DNA of 64,000 nt, taken from Candidatus Thiodiazotropha sp. GTDB taxonomy: Bacteria > Pseudomonadota > Gammaproteobacteria > Chromatiales > Chromatiaceae. A program made the position numbers and the translations under genes. How positions within the stretch are numbered: position 1 is the stretch's first letter; every line of letters begins with the position of its first letter. Below are positions 17,522 to 26,870 of this stretch, in pieces. Under the pieces are notes generated by a model. That model was given only the letters and a program-made list of their open reading frames with translations. It was not told the DNA's origin and made no database searches. Where the stretch lies: positions 85,326 through 149,325 of the forward strand of contig JAIVEQ010000003.1 in the NCBI GenBank assembly GCA_023838465.1, given 5' to 3'.

Positions 17522-20500
17522 ATGCTCAATCGCATTATCGACTGGTCAGTGGCGAATCGTCTACTGGTTATGCTCAGCTTGTTGGTTACAGTAGGAACTG
17601 CTGTGATTTTGATACCTAGGCTCAATCTTGATGCCTTTCCCGATGTCACCAATGTCCAGGTCCAGATCAACACCGAGGCTCGGGGTTTAGCGGCCAAAGA
17701 GGTAGAACAGCTTATTACCTATCCTATTGAAGCGGTGATGTATGCACTCCCCGATGTGCAGGAGGTACGATCCATATCAAAGACCGGACTCTCCGTCATT
17801 ACTGTCGTCTTCAACGAGGGCACCGATATCTACTTTGCTCGTCAACTCGTATTTGAACGCTTACAGGATGCCCGGGAACAGATTCCCGACGGTGTGGGAT
17901 CACCCGAAATGGGACCGAATACATCCGGTCTGGGACAAGTCTATCAATATATTCTGCGCTCCGAGGACCCTGACAAGCATGATGCAATCGCACTACGCAG
18001 TCTCAATGACTGGGTAGTGAAACTACTGCTTCTGCCCCTGGATGGGATCACCGATGTTCTCTCATATGGCGGTGAAGTGCGTCAATACCAAGTACAGGTC
18101 GATCCCAGCAAACAACTCTCTTACGGTATCAGTATCGCAGAGATTGCTGAAGCGATTGAGAATAACAATCGAAATGCAGGTGGTTGGTACCTCGATCGCG
18201 GTGCTGAGCAACTGGTCATTCGCGGTGTAGGCTGGGTGCGCGCAGACGAGGATGGACTGCATGACATCAGCAACATCCCTCTGCGGGATGAAGATGGTGT
18301 TGTGGTGCGTGTCGCAGATATTGCCCAGGTAGCGTTTGGCGGTGAGATCCGCCAGGGGGCTGTGACCATGACACGCCGTACTGCAGAAGGTAGACCTGAA
18401 CCCTTGGGCGAGGTGGTTGCCGGTATTATACTTAAACGCCTGGGGGCCAACACCAAGGCAACCATTGATGCTGTCAAAACACGGTTACCCGCCATTCAGC
18501 AAGCACTGCCGGATGGCGTCACCATTGAACCCTTCTATGACCAGGCTGACCTGGTGGAACAGGCGGTAGAGACCGTCAGCCGGGCACTGACTGAAGCTTT
18601 CATGCTTATTGTGGTCGTGCTACTGCTGTTTCTGCTTAACATCAGGGCTACTATGCTGGTATTGATCTCTGTCCCTCTCTCAGTGGGACTGGCATTGACT
18701 GCCATGAGCTATTGGGGCCTGTCAGCCAATCTGATGTCTTTGGGTGGACTTGCGATCGCCATCGGTATGATGGTGGATGGCTCGGTGGTGATGATGGAGA
18801 ATATTTTTAAGCATCTATCCCACCCCGATACCAGCCATGAACAATCGGCAAAAGAGCGAGTGTCGCAGGATGATAGCGATCCCTATAACGCATCCCATGA
18901 CCGGCACGGTATCCCGTTACGTATCCAGGTAGCTGCACGGGAAGTAGGTCGACCGGTATTTTATGCCGTTATTATCATCATCGTTGTTTTTACCCCCCTG
19001 TTTACGCTACAAGGGGTTGAAGGCAAGCTATTCCAACCTATGGCCATTTCCATCGTGTTGGCCATGCTGACATCATTGGTCGTTGCGTTGGTGGTCATGC
19101 CCGCACTCGCAACTTATACTTTTCATCGGCCGATTAAACACCGTAACAGCCCGGTATTCCTCCCCCTCGAATGGGCATACCGACACTCGCTTCGTTATGC
19201 CCTAAAAATGAAATGGCTGGTGGTGGTGATAGCGATTACCCTGTTTGCAGGCGCTATTGCGCTACTGCCGCAATTAGGTACTGAGTTCGTACCGGAACTG
19301 GAAGAGGGAACAATCAATATCCGGATTACGCTTGCGCCTTCTTCCAGCCTGAAAACGGCGCTTGGGGTTGCATCAAAACTTGAACAACGTTTGATGGCAT
19401 TTCCTGAAGTGACTTATGCATCAAGCAGGGTCGGTCGTCCGGAACTGGGTGGCGACCCGGAACCGGTCTCCAACATAGAGATTTATGTCGGACTCAAGCC
19501 GATTAATGAATGGACCAGTGCAAAGGATCGATTCAGCTTACAGAAAAAATTCGAACAGGCACTATCCAACCATCCTGGACTATTACTCACCTTCTCACAA
19601 CCGATAGCGACACGTGTGGATGAGTTGCTCTCCGGGGTCAAGGCGCAGCTAGCTATCAAGCTATTCGGACCCGACCTTGATCTACTTGCAGAAAAGGGCC
19701 GGGCTATTGAATCACTGGCTCGTGATGTTGAAGGAACCCGTGGTGTTGAGATGGAGCAGATAGCAGGTGAAGCACAGCTTACTATTCGTCCGCGTCGAGA
19801 GTTATTGGCACGTTACGGGATTCCTGTATCACAGATTATGGATCTGGTTTCCGATGGAATAGGCGGCACTGAAGCCGGTCAGGTTATCCAAGGTAATGAA
19901 CGTTATGATATTACCGTCCGTCTGGAAAAGCGTTACCGTAAGGATAGCCTGGCGCTGCAGCAACTGGTGCTACAAGCACCGGGTGGTGCCTGGGTTCGTT
20001 TAGGTGAGGTTGCAGACGTCATCATCGAATCTGGTCCACCACAAATCAGGCGTGATGATGTACAGCGCAGAGTGGTGATTCAATCCAATGTAGAAGGCCG
20101 TGATATGGGCGGACTAGTGACTGAACTAGGCCAACGAATCACACAGGAGATTGATCTACCCACGGGTTATTCTGTGGTTTTTGGTGGCCAATTTAAGAAT
20201 CAGCATCGTGCCCAGCAGCGTTTAATGATTGTAGTGCCTCTCTCTCTTGGACTGATTTTTCTACTGCTCTACTTTGCTTTTCACTCCGTAGGGCAATCCC
20301 TATTGATCATGCTGAACGTTCCCCTGGCACTGATCGGAGGTATAGCTGCCCTCTACTTTACAGGTCAGTATCTATCAGTCCCAGGCTCCATTGGTTTTAT
20401 TGCGCTGTTCGGTGTAGCAGTACTTAACGGTGTAGTGATGGTGAATGCCATCAATCAAAACGTCGAGGCAGGAGAATCAATAGCTGACGCTGTATTTGTT

Positions 20501-20716
20501 GGTGCTCTTTCGCGATTACGCCCGGTATTGATGACTGCATCGATTGCGGCATTGGGATTAATTCCGATGTTATTCTCCTCAGGCGTTGGCTCTGAAGTTC
20601 AGCGACCGTTGGCAACTGTTGTGATAGGCGGACTGGTATCAAGCACCTTGCTGACTCTATTTATATTACCAATACTCTATCCTCGATTTTCGATCATGCC
20701 CGTGAACGAAGATTAA
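17522..20716 (+). CDS. czcA: Heavy-metal efflux RND pump, CzcA family
   Basis: A 1064-residue inner-membrane proton/metal antiporter of the HME-RND family. It has the usual topology: one N-terminal helix (VANRLLVMLSLLVTVGTAVI), a large periplasmic domain, five helices with a central insert, a second periplasmic domain and a final helical block (GVAVLNGVVMVNAINQN). FPDVTNVQVQINTEARGLAA and ITYPIEAVMYALPDV are strongly CzcA-like. The transmembrane-4 signature reads AIGMMVDGSVVMMEN, lacking the DFG aspartate usual in Zn/Co/Cd pumps, so the metal specificity is open. It begins 9 bp after czcB, preceded by TAGGAGG. It is intact although czcB is split. Confidence 0.92.
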   Translation: MLNRIIDWSVANRLLVMLSLLVTVGTAVILIPRLNLDAFPDVTNVQVQINTEARGLAAKEVEQLITYPIEAVMYALPDVQEVRSISKTGLSVITVVFNEGTDIYFARQLVFERLQDAREQIPDGVGSPEMGPNTSGLGQVYQYILRSEDPDKHDAIALRSLNDWVVKLLLLPLDGITDVLSYGGEVRQYQVQVDPSKQLSYGISIAEIAEAIENNNRNAGGWYLDRGAEQLVIRGVGWVRADEDGLHDISNIPLRDEDGVVVRVADIAQVAFGGEIRQGAVTMTRRTAEGRPEPLGEVVAGIILKRLGANTKATIDAVKTRLPAIQQALPDGVTIEPFYDQADLVEQAVETVSRALTEAFMLIVVVLLLFLLNIRATMLVLISVPLSVGLALTAMSYWGLSANLMSLGGLAIAIGMMVDGSVVMMENIFKHLSHPDTSHEQSAKERVSQDDSDPYNASHDRHGIPLRIQVAAREVGRPVFYAVIIIIVVFTPLFTLQGVEGKLFQPMAISIVLAMLTSLVVALVVMPALATYTFHRPIKHRNSPVFLPLEWAYRHSLRYALKMKWLVVVIAITLFAGAIALLPQLGTEFVPELEEGTINIRITLAPSSSLKTALGVASKLEQRLMAFPEVTYASSRVGRPELGGDPEPVSNIEIYVGLKPINEWTSAKDRFSLQKKFEQALSNHPGLLLTFSQPIATRVDELLSGVKAQLAIKLFGPDLDLLAEKGRAIESLARDVEGTRGVEMEQIAGEAQLTIRPRRELLARYGIPVSQIMDLVSDGIGGTEAGQVIQGNERYDITVRLEKRYRKDSLALQQLVLQAPGGAWVRLGEVADVIIESGPPQIRRDDVQRRVVIQSNVEGRDMGGLVTELGQRITQEIDLPTGYSVVFGGQFKNQHRAQQRLMIVVPLSLGLIFLLLYFAFHSVGQSLLIMLNVPLALIGGIAALYFTGQYLSVPGSIGFIALFGVAVLNGVVMVNAINQNVEAGESIADAVFVGALSRLRPVLMTASIAALGLIPMLFSSGVGSEVQRPLATVVIGGLVSSTLLTLFILPILYPRFSIMPVNED

Positions 20717-20850
20717 TCATTAAAATGGAATGGTAGTATCCGCCGGAATAATGCGTGGCAGGAGAGCTTAATCACTCTGTAACCCATTTTGGAGTAAAGC
20801 AAGGAAACCCCCTTTTAGGGGATTTAAACCTGCTCTTGTATCAATCAAGG

Positions 20851-21441
20851 TTAATTGCCAATGACCCAACTCATAAAATCCTGTCGTGTCTTTTTGTCTG
20901 CTTGTAACCACCAGTACTTTAACTTCTCTCCGGACTCATCCAGGTTATGTTGATGACTCAGCCCAGTCATAGTGGTTGATTGTCTTTCCTCTGGTTTTTT
21001 AGTCAGCACTGTCTCATTGGTCCACCTGCTCGGTTGTTGCACTAACCGTTCAATTCCACTTTCAACTTTCACCCTCGTTTTATCACTTTGTATATTAATT
21101 ACAGGGCTCCTCGCATAGGCTTGCCTATCCTGGTAGGCAATTTCATCCGGTTGAAGTCTATAGGTCACTCCTGGCTGTGCGATTAATGTAACAATAAAGG
21201 GCTTGGATTTTACGACACCCTCATAACCAAGATCATAATCCATAACAACATCCTTGTAGTACAAGGCAATTTTATGTGCACCTCCATTTAACATCACTGT
21301 GTTGGTATGTGCGAGCAGTGAGTGTTCGATATCTTTTCCATCTACAGCCAGAAACTCAAACGCATCTGGAATTATCAGCTTTGCAGCATGAATTGGAACA
21401 ACGAACAAACCCAACAGTAACATGAGAATACATTTTTTCAT
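20851..21441 (-). CDS. DUF2057 (YccT-like) secreted protein
   Basis: A 196-residue periplasmic protein starting with a signal peptide (MKKCILMLLLGLFVVPIHAA). The pattern is that of the DUF2057/YccT family: LIIPDAFEFLAVDGKDI at the mature start, HKIALYYKDVV in the middle and a C-terminal LKYWWLQADKKTRQDFMSWV. Enterobacterial YccT (CsgI) has been linked to inhibition of curli assembly, but no curli genes are nearby, so the role here is unknown. I chose the ATG at 21441 over a GTG two codons upstream because it begins the signal peptide directly. Confidence 0.8.
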   Translation of the reverse strand: MKKCILMLLLGLFVVPIHAAKLIIPDAFEFLAVDGKDIEHSLLAHTNTVMLNGGAHKIALYYKDVVMDYDLGYEGVVKSKPFIVTLIAQPGVTYRLQPDEIAYQDRQAYARSPVINIQSDKTRVKVESGIERLVQQPSRWTNETVLTKKPEERQSTTMTGLSHQHNLDESGEKLKYWWLQADKKTRQDFMSWVIGN

Positions 21442-21478
21442 TGTCACATCTCTGAAATATATTCACTTGGTATATATA

Positions 21479-21505
21479 GGCCCCACATTATTGTAATGTG
21501 GGGCC
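21479..21505. terminator. Strong hairpin downstream of the porin gene
   Basis: Perfect 12-bp arms GGCCCCACATTA and TAATGTGGGGCC with a TTG loop. It sits 33 bp beyond the stop of the leftward porin gene. In that direction it is followed by TATATATACC rather than a clean T-run, so it may work as a terminator or as an mRNA 3' stabiliser. Confidence 0.6.
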
Positions 21506-21537
21506 TGTCGCTTTTCTAAGCAATGCTTAGACATCAT

Positions 21538-22701
21538 TCAAAAAGCATACTTTGCAGCAAATTGAATCCGGTCGAGTTCTCCATCATCACCACTCTCCTT
21601 TTCAAGTTCACCCTTAAGATACATAGCACCTAATGTAATTTGCTTGACTGGCGAATACATCAAATTAACCTGCACACTGTTCGCACTTTCATTCAACGTT
21701 GCTGGTGAAGAGGATGGATTATCAACTTCAATCAAACTTAAAATCAGATTTGATCGCCATTTGCTGTTCCAAAGATGACGATAGGCTATAAACCCCGCCA
21801 CTGACTCCACTGTTTCCAGATCACCGTTTATCGTATTGATCACGGCATCTCGAGCCACACCCAAACTGGTGTATCGCCCCATACCGTCACCATAGTTAAC
21901 AGCAAAGCGGATGTCGTCACGATCCAGAACCTTAACCTTACCGCTAATACCCACGCCCCAGCCTGTAGTGGAATCGTCGGTTGTTCCATTATCATATTTC
22001 AACTCACGAAAAAGGCCATTAAATCTAAGATGCCCCCAGTTCGTCTTCAACTTATAGTTCGCTGTAATATCCGGTACAGAATTGTCATCGTTCACACCCG
22101 TGTCGGTAAACGTTTCTGGATTCTCCAACGCAATCTGGAATCCGTTATTACTATACCTGATCATTGGCTGCCGAATAAAAACCGTACCTTCCGGTGCGCC
22201 TAGAAAATCCAGTGCATCAGGAAGTGCGGCAGTATCCATGAATGTTGACCAGGTTTGTCCAAATAACCAATTATCATAGGTTAAAAAATAGTGGCGCAGC
22301 CGTGGTGAAACGCTGTTGCTGACTGCCTCATTACCAAACCCTGTGGTAAGAAAATCCATTTCCAACACCATTCCAAGCGCGTGATCCCCTGCAGTTGTTT
22401 TTCCCTTGAAATTAATTCTCGATTCACGTGCTGTCATATCGAATACCGCATCGCCATCAGTGCCACCTGTTGGGATTGACGAAGGAAAATAGAATGTGCG
22501 TCCTGTACCGCTTGACCCACCTGCCAGGGAACCGCTGTCTGTATCTGTCCACATCGCACTCAATTTTGCATAACCACCGATACTAAACTCGACATCCTTA
22601 CCGAAGACATCACTTAAATTGTAGGCCGACACACTCAGTGGCAATAGAAGCAAGGCAGCTACTGTGCCCATCCTTGGTAAATTTTCACTCATATTTGTCA
22701 T
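21538..22701 (-). CDS. DcaP-like outer-membrane porin
   Basis: A 387-residue outer-membrane beta-barrel. After a signal peptide (LPRMGTVAALLLLPLSVSAY) comes EFSIGGYAKLSAMWTDTDSG, then DMTARESRINFKGKT and LRHYFLTYDNWLFGQTWSTF. These match the DcaP-type trimeric porins, whose members take up dicarboxylates or small anions. Alternating amphipathic strands continue to the end, and the terminal residue is Phe (FAAKYAF), as is usual for barrel assembly. An upstream in-frame ATG would add 44 residues. I chose 22701 because GGAGAG lies at the right spacing and the signal peptide follows. Substrate is unknown. Confidence 0.82.
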   Translation of the reverse strand: MTNMSENLPRMGTVAALLLLPLSVSAYNLSDVFGKDVEFSIGGYAKLSAMWTDTDSGSLAGGSSGTGRTFYFPSSIPTGGTDGDAVFDMTARESRINFKGKTTAGDHALGMVLEMDFLTTGFGNEAVSNSVSPRLRHYFLTYDNWLFGQTWSTFMDTAALPDALDFLGAPEGTVFIRQPMIRYSNNGFQIALENPETFTDTGVNDDNSVPDITANYKLKTNWGHLRFNGLFRELKYDNGTTDDSTTGWGVGISGKVKVLDRDDIRFAVNYGDGMGRYTSLGVARDAVINTINGDLETVESVAGFIAYRHLWNSKWRSNLILSLIEVDNPSSSPATLNESANSVQVNLMYSPVKQITLGAMYLKGELEKESGDDGELDRIQFAAKYAF

Positions 22702-23122
22702 GGCTTCACTCTCCTCATTTTTGAATAGGTATGAGTTACAAAACATGCGTGTTGTTTTTTCAACCAAGAATACAGATGCGATTTTTTTAAACGCTTCATT
22801 ATTAAGTTTTATTGGACCTCCCAGACACACCACATAAAAAGGAACATCAAGCTGTATCTATATACGTGGCTTGACGCACTTTAGATTCGGAATGATTTCG
22901 TCCACTAGGACGGTGGAAAAATAATGTGGCATCAAACTCAACACAAACGACTGCAAGCTGACCCAATTAAGCTGAATTATGTGGAATTCCTCTTGCTGGG
23001 CCTTCCCATGAACAAGTGGTTAAAACTGATACATTGATTCGACGTATTTTGTGTGAACACCCACCCAAATAGGGATAAAATCTGAAGATTCATTAACTTC
23101 CTGGAACACAGCAATCTCCATT
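22702..23122. other. 421-bp intergenic region upstream of the porin gene
   Basis: It presumably contains the porin promoter and leader. A 44-codon in-frame extension of the porin frame enters it but looks untranslated. I see no RNA gene or repeat. The end near 23100 is the 3' flank of the next leftward gene. Confidence 0.5.
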
Positions 23123-23857
23123 TTATAGCCCCCTACTATTTCCCAATTGTGCCATGTCAGTTGATCGCACTCTTTTCTCAAGCAACTGTAAATATGAGAG
23201 AAGGTTCAGCATAACCAACAGGGGTACCACTAAAGCCGGCGCAAGGACCATCGGAAATTGAAACAATGCCGGGTAGAGCTTTTCCTGCATGAATAGATGC
23301 ATAAAACCTATTATTGGCAATAAGATCACCAAAGCCCCAGAAAGGTGCCAAAGCATGATCTGTCTTTCGCTCAAACGACCCCGCCAAACCTGAAAAGTAA
23401 CAACTACCGCAGACAGCCCAAACAATAGATCAGGCCCTCCAACAAACCAGGCGAATTTTTCCGGAAACAGGCCCATAGACGCCTTGATCAAGGTACCAAC
23501 AGCCAACATCCTGACGATATGTATTCCTGTCAGCCAATACCGTGGCGTCTCAGTGGCGAATATTTTCAGTCCATTACGTAGAGATGGCACCAGCATTGTT
23601 GCCAGAAATACGAAAATCGTAACAACATAGGGCATCCAGTAACCGGGTAAAAGGCTTAGAAATTGTTGTGCGGTGAACATTCCCTTACTTGATTGATAAC
23701 CAACAAAACTTCCCCAGGTAAGCAGAATTAACAGGAGAACATTTAGCCAGTTTCGTTCAACACTGCTCAGTGAACCCATTCGATAAAGTCTGCGTATCAG
23801 ATACCAGAGTAAGCCAAATATAAGTAAAATCAAAACAGGTAGCGTTGTAAGCTGCAT
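23123..23857 (-). CDS. Multi-helix membrane protein, last gene of the MMPL export operon
   Basis: A 244-residue integral membrane protein with about seven hydrophobic segments. The first is LPVLILLIFGLLWYLI; others lie around residues 37-57, 73-93, 108-125, 140-155, 167-187 and 203-225. I do not recognise the family. It follows the DUF1302 gene by 23 bp on the same strand, so it is probably the last member of the operon. It may support the exporter, but nothing in the sequence fixes its role. Confidence 0.75.
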   Translation of the reverse strand: MQLTTLPVLILLIFGLLWYLIRRLYRMGSLSSVERNWLNVLLLILLTWGSFVGYQSSKGMFTAQQFLSLLPGYWMPYVVTIFVFLATMLVPSLRNGLKIFATETPRYWLTGIHIVRMLAVGTLIKASMGLFPEKFAWFVGGPDLLFGLSAVVVTFQVWRGRLSERQIMLWHLSGALVILLPIIGFMHLFMQEKLYPALFQFPMVLAPALVVPLLVMLNLLSYLQLLEKRVRSTDMAQLGNSRGL

Positions 23858-23880
23858 GATACACCTCCTCGTTTTACAGG

Positions 23881-25203
23881 TTAGAATCCGAGCTCTAGAC
23901 CCAGTGAGAGCCTGTCGTTTCTATCAAATTGTCCGAATAATCCCTTTTTGTCGCCATAGAAGATATCCAGACCAGCCCAGACAGTGAGGTTGTCTTCCAA
24001 CTCATAATTCACCTTAGGTCTGACCAAGCCATCTCCATCACGGCTGTTGGCAATCCATAACACCTCAGCTGACAGTATTTTGTTCATGAACTCCCGTTTA
24101 GCCAGGAATGTCATACTGGTGTCCAACTCCCTGCGCATCAATCCCTGGTCATGGTCAGGCAACCAGCTTTGAAATAACTGTGCACTGATGAACGTCTCAC
24201 GGAGTCCGGTCCAGTCCACACCCAGTACAAAACTGAGTTCCGGACTCTCTCCTACACCATCGGCATCGGTGGAAGCTGTAGTAATAAAGTAACGATCGGT
24301 AAAATAACCAACTTCTCCTCGTATTACCCAATTGCCCAATGCACGACTGAAGGTGCCACCCAATAGATGGGTGCGATGATAACGGGGTGTAATCTCTACT
24401 ATCGGTGAAGGACCAGTGATGATCTGCTGATGTAACGCAGGCTGATTGTAATACTGATAGAGATAGTTGAGAGAGAGGTCCCACCCTCCAAGGAAGCTTG
24501 TCAGGCGCAACCCGATATCGGAATCTGCAACAATTCTATTGGGTCGCTTGGGGTCAAGAAGCCGTGTCTCTACACCGGCAGGGGCCTTGGGTACCAGACG
24601 CGGTGAAGTAAAGGCGTAGGTTGCGTCCCGGTTCGGTAGCGCATGGTAGGTCTGGTCAGGAAGCCACAATAACTGCAGTGTCCAATCCGCAAAAGATCGT
24701 TCTGCATTGACGCTCCACAATGGGATACGTGACTGTTCAAATTCATCCACAATAAACTCACGGAATGATTGTGGGTTGACGACATCCAGCACCTTCAATC
24801 CATCTGCCTTACCCCACACTATCTGCTGCTTGCCAAGGGTAAAGTACCAATCACCCAATGAGTGTTCCGTGTATAGCTCACGAATCTCCAGTTCGGCTTT
24901 ATCACCCACCAGCACCGGTCGCGAAACAGAGTCGTAACTGTCTCGCTGCATATCAGATGGCTGTAGCCCCTGTTCCGACTGGATACGCAATTGTGTGATG
25001 CCGGTCAGTCGGCCTCCTCCCTCGAATCGCCACTTCAGTTCAGGCTGCCAGCTGACATCCAACAGCTGGGTTCCACGCTCTTCGATACCGACTGCCCAAT
25101 GGCTGTTTAGTACATGCGAGACTTGCACATCTGTCGCAACGGCAACGGGTATAGCCACCATCTGAATCAAGAGGATCAAACTCCAAACCCAGCGGTTATT
25201 CAT
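23881..25203 (-). CDS. DUF1302-like outer-membrane protein
   Basis: A 440-residue predicted outer-membrane beta-barrel with a signal peptide (WSLILLIQMVAIPVAVA). The segment LGDWYFTLGKQQIVWGKADG followed by VLDVVNPQSFREFIVDEFEQ is characteristic of the DUF1302-type proteins encoded with LolA-like and MMPL-type RND genes. The protein ends in Phe (LGLELGF), as barrel proteins do. Its ATG overlaps the TAA of the LolA-like gene by one base, so the two are translationally coupled. It is a plausible outer-membrane exit or receiver for a lipid moved by the RND protein; the cargo is unknown. Confidence 0.82.
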   Translation of the reverse strand: MNNRWVWSLILLIQMVAIPVAVATDVQVSHVLNSHWAVGIEERGTQLLDVSWQPELKWRFEGGGRLTGITQLRIQSEQGLQPSDMQRDSYDSVSRPVLVGDKAELEIRELYTEHSLGDWYFTLGKQQIVWGKADGLKVLDVVNPQSFREFIVDEFEQSRIPLWSVNAERSFADWTLQLLWLPDQTYHALPNRDATYAFTSPRLVPKAPAGVETRLLDPKRPNRIVADSDIGLRLTSFLGGWDLSLNYLYQYYNQPALHQQIITGPSPIVEITPRYHRTHLLGGTFSRALGNWVIRGEVGYFTDRYFITTASTDADGVGESPELSFVLGVDWTGLRETFISAQLFQSWLPDHDQGLMRRELDTSMTFLAKREFMNKILSAEVLWIANSRDGDGLVRPKVNYELEDNLTVWAGLDIFYGDKKGLFGQFDRNDRLSLGLELGF

Positions 25204-26003
25204 TACAATCCCCGTCTCAGGGCATTTTTACTAAACAGATCATCACCCATGCTCTCCAGGTAAGTGACATCACTGAACAGAAATTTGGTGCGATGACCGC
25301 TTTTATGATTTTCGACCTCTATTAAATGCTGAGTCCAAATTCCTTGTACCTGACGGATATCACGAAAATGAGATGTCTTCAGCATATTACCGCCTGTATC
25401 CCAGAATTTTGCACGTCTCACGAACCAGATTTTGCTATCGACACACAGCTCTACCTTGCCATAACCTAACGCTTTGGAAATATCGGCATTGATGGGCGTT
25501 GCCTTGACTAGATAGCAATGATGACCATCTACCTCATCCTCACCGATAGTTTTTCTACTGTAGTCCTGCATGGAAACACGGGTTTCAAGCTTGATATCCT
25601 CATAGGTCAAGTCTGTACCCAGAAAGGCATCACCACGATCAGAAGCAGAGATGCGCCGTACCTTGCGCATGGCAGGAAGATAGAGCCATTGATCATCGTC
25701 CCGGTTAACATCAGGGTAGTCCCAAGTGAGAAAGGCCGTGCCTTTTACGTTGTTAGGTTCTAAATAGAAAATAACGGTACGCTTTTCTTCCCCATAGTAC
25801 TTTCGAAAGGCTCGCGTCTCTCGATTGCGCATCTTTCCCCGTCTGTCAGTCATCGACATGGATAGGTTACGAGCCACTGCCACACCTTCATTTCTTGCAT
25901 TGATATTGCGTGCAATTTCATCACCCGAAGGTAATCCCGCTGCAGTCAAAAAACCTGGTGTATAAAGCGTGATAATTAATAATGCTTGAATGTAGCATTT
26001 CAT
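25203..26003 (-). CDS. Outer-membrane lipoprotein-sorting (LolA-like) periplasmic protein
   Basis: A 266-residue secreted protein. The signal peptide is MKCYIQALLIITLYTPGFLT. Matching segments include MSMTDRRGKMRNRETRAFRK, then KGTAFLTWDYPDVNRDDDQW, then LYLPAMRKVRRISASDRGDA and FLGTDLTYEDI, all typical of the LolA-like family found with MMPL/RND lipid exporters. The fold holds a hydrophobic cavity and likely shuttles a lipid across the periplasm. I chose the ATG at 26003, which has AAGGAG upstream and overlaps the stop of the dehydrogenase gene as ATGA. An ATG six codons earlier is less well placed. Confidence 0.87.
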   Translation of the reverse strand: MKCYIQALLIITLYTPGFLTAAGLPSGDEIARNINARNEGVAVARNLSMSMTDRRGKMRNRETRAFRKYYGEEKRTVIFYLEPNNVKGTAFLTWDYPDVNRDDDQWLYLPAMRKVRRISASDRGDAFLGTDLTYEDIKLETRVSMQDYSRKTIGEDEVDGHHCYLVKATPINADISKALGYGKVELCVDSKIWFVRRAKFWDTGGNMLKTSHFRDIRQVQGIWTQHLIEVENHKSGHRTKFLFSDVTYLESMGDDLFSKNALRRGL

Positions 26004-26842
26004 GGCGTTCTCCTTACCCACCGAATACTTTTGTTGGGATCGCGAGAAAGAAAACTAAATACCGTTTGTGCAATAATGCGGGGTTGTAGTTCGCCAAGGA
26101 ATGCAAACACTTTATTAATCAGACCAGGAACAACGACCGTTCGCCCTTTCATCATGGCGCTATACCCGATGCGGGCAACAGCCGCCGCACTCACTTTCGG
26201 AATCCACCGATAAGCGCGCACACCACTCACACCTGATTGTGCAACAAAATTTGTCTCGGTCGGTCCTGGACAGAGAGTCGTAGCGGTAACGCCGCTGCCT
26301 GATAGCTCACTCGCCAAGCCGCGCGTGAACGCCAATACATAATGTTTGGATGCAACATAACTTATCCAACTGGGTCCGGCTGAGAAAAATGCAACAACTG
26401 ATGCAACATTCAATATGCGTCCTCTACCACGTTCAATCATGCCGGGGAGGAATAGTCGGGTAAGTGCTGTTAACTGCACAATATTGAGCTGCAACATGTC
26501 AAGTTGCCGTTCAAGCTTTGCCTCACCAAAAGGGCCGTAATCACCGATACCGGCATTATTGACAAGCACATCAATGCGTAAACCTTTTTCCTCTATCCGC
26601 CCAGCAAGATCCAATGCGGCATCTCGACCTGTCAGGTCCAGGGTGAAACTGACAACGCTGCAACCGTAGTCCCTGTTCAACCTCTGTGCTACAGCTTGAA
26701 GATCAGTTTTGTTACGCGCGACCAGCACCAAATCATAACCATTGCGCGCAAACTGATTTGCCAACTCAAGTCCAATACCTTTAGTCCCACCAGTAATCAA
26801 TACAGTCTGACACTTCATTTTTTCTATGTTGCTTAACTTCAT
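26000..26842 (-). CDS. Short-chain dehydrogenase/reductase
   Basis: A 280-residue classical SDR with an NAD(P)-binding Rossmann fold. The cofactor motif is TGGTKGIG (residues 17-24), the structural motif NNAG is near residue 93, and the active site has a Ser (NVASVVAFFSAG) and YVASK. It is the DltE/YqjQ-like group with a C-terminal extension (VVVPGLINKVFAFLGEL) that may associate with membranes. It sits between the MMPL exporter and the LolA-like gene in one operon, so it may modify the exported lipid. The start has AGGAGATATC upstream. Confidence 0.88.
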   Translation of the reverse strand: MKLSNIEKMKCQTVLITGGTKGIGLELANQFARNGYDLVLVARNKTDLQAVAQRLNRDYGCSVVSFTLDLTGRDAALDLAGRIEEKGLRIDVLVNNAGIGDYGPFGEAKLERQLDMLQLNIVQLTALTRLFLPGMIERGRGRILNVASVVAFFSAGPSWISYVASKHYVLAFTRGLASELSGSGVTATTLCPGPTETNFVAQSGVSGVRAYRWIPKVSAAAVARIGYSAMMKGRTVVVPGLINKVFAFLGELQPRIIAQTVFSFLSRDPNKSIRWVRRTP

Positions 26843-26870
26843 AAGATATCTCCTTTATGTACTGAGCAAG

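Noticed and set aside
20803..20825. Bidirectional terminator between czcA and the DUF2057 gene
   Set aside because: CCCC and GGGG form only a short stem with a weak T-tail on both sides; not strong enough to call.
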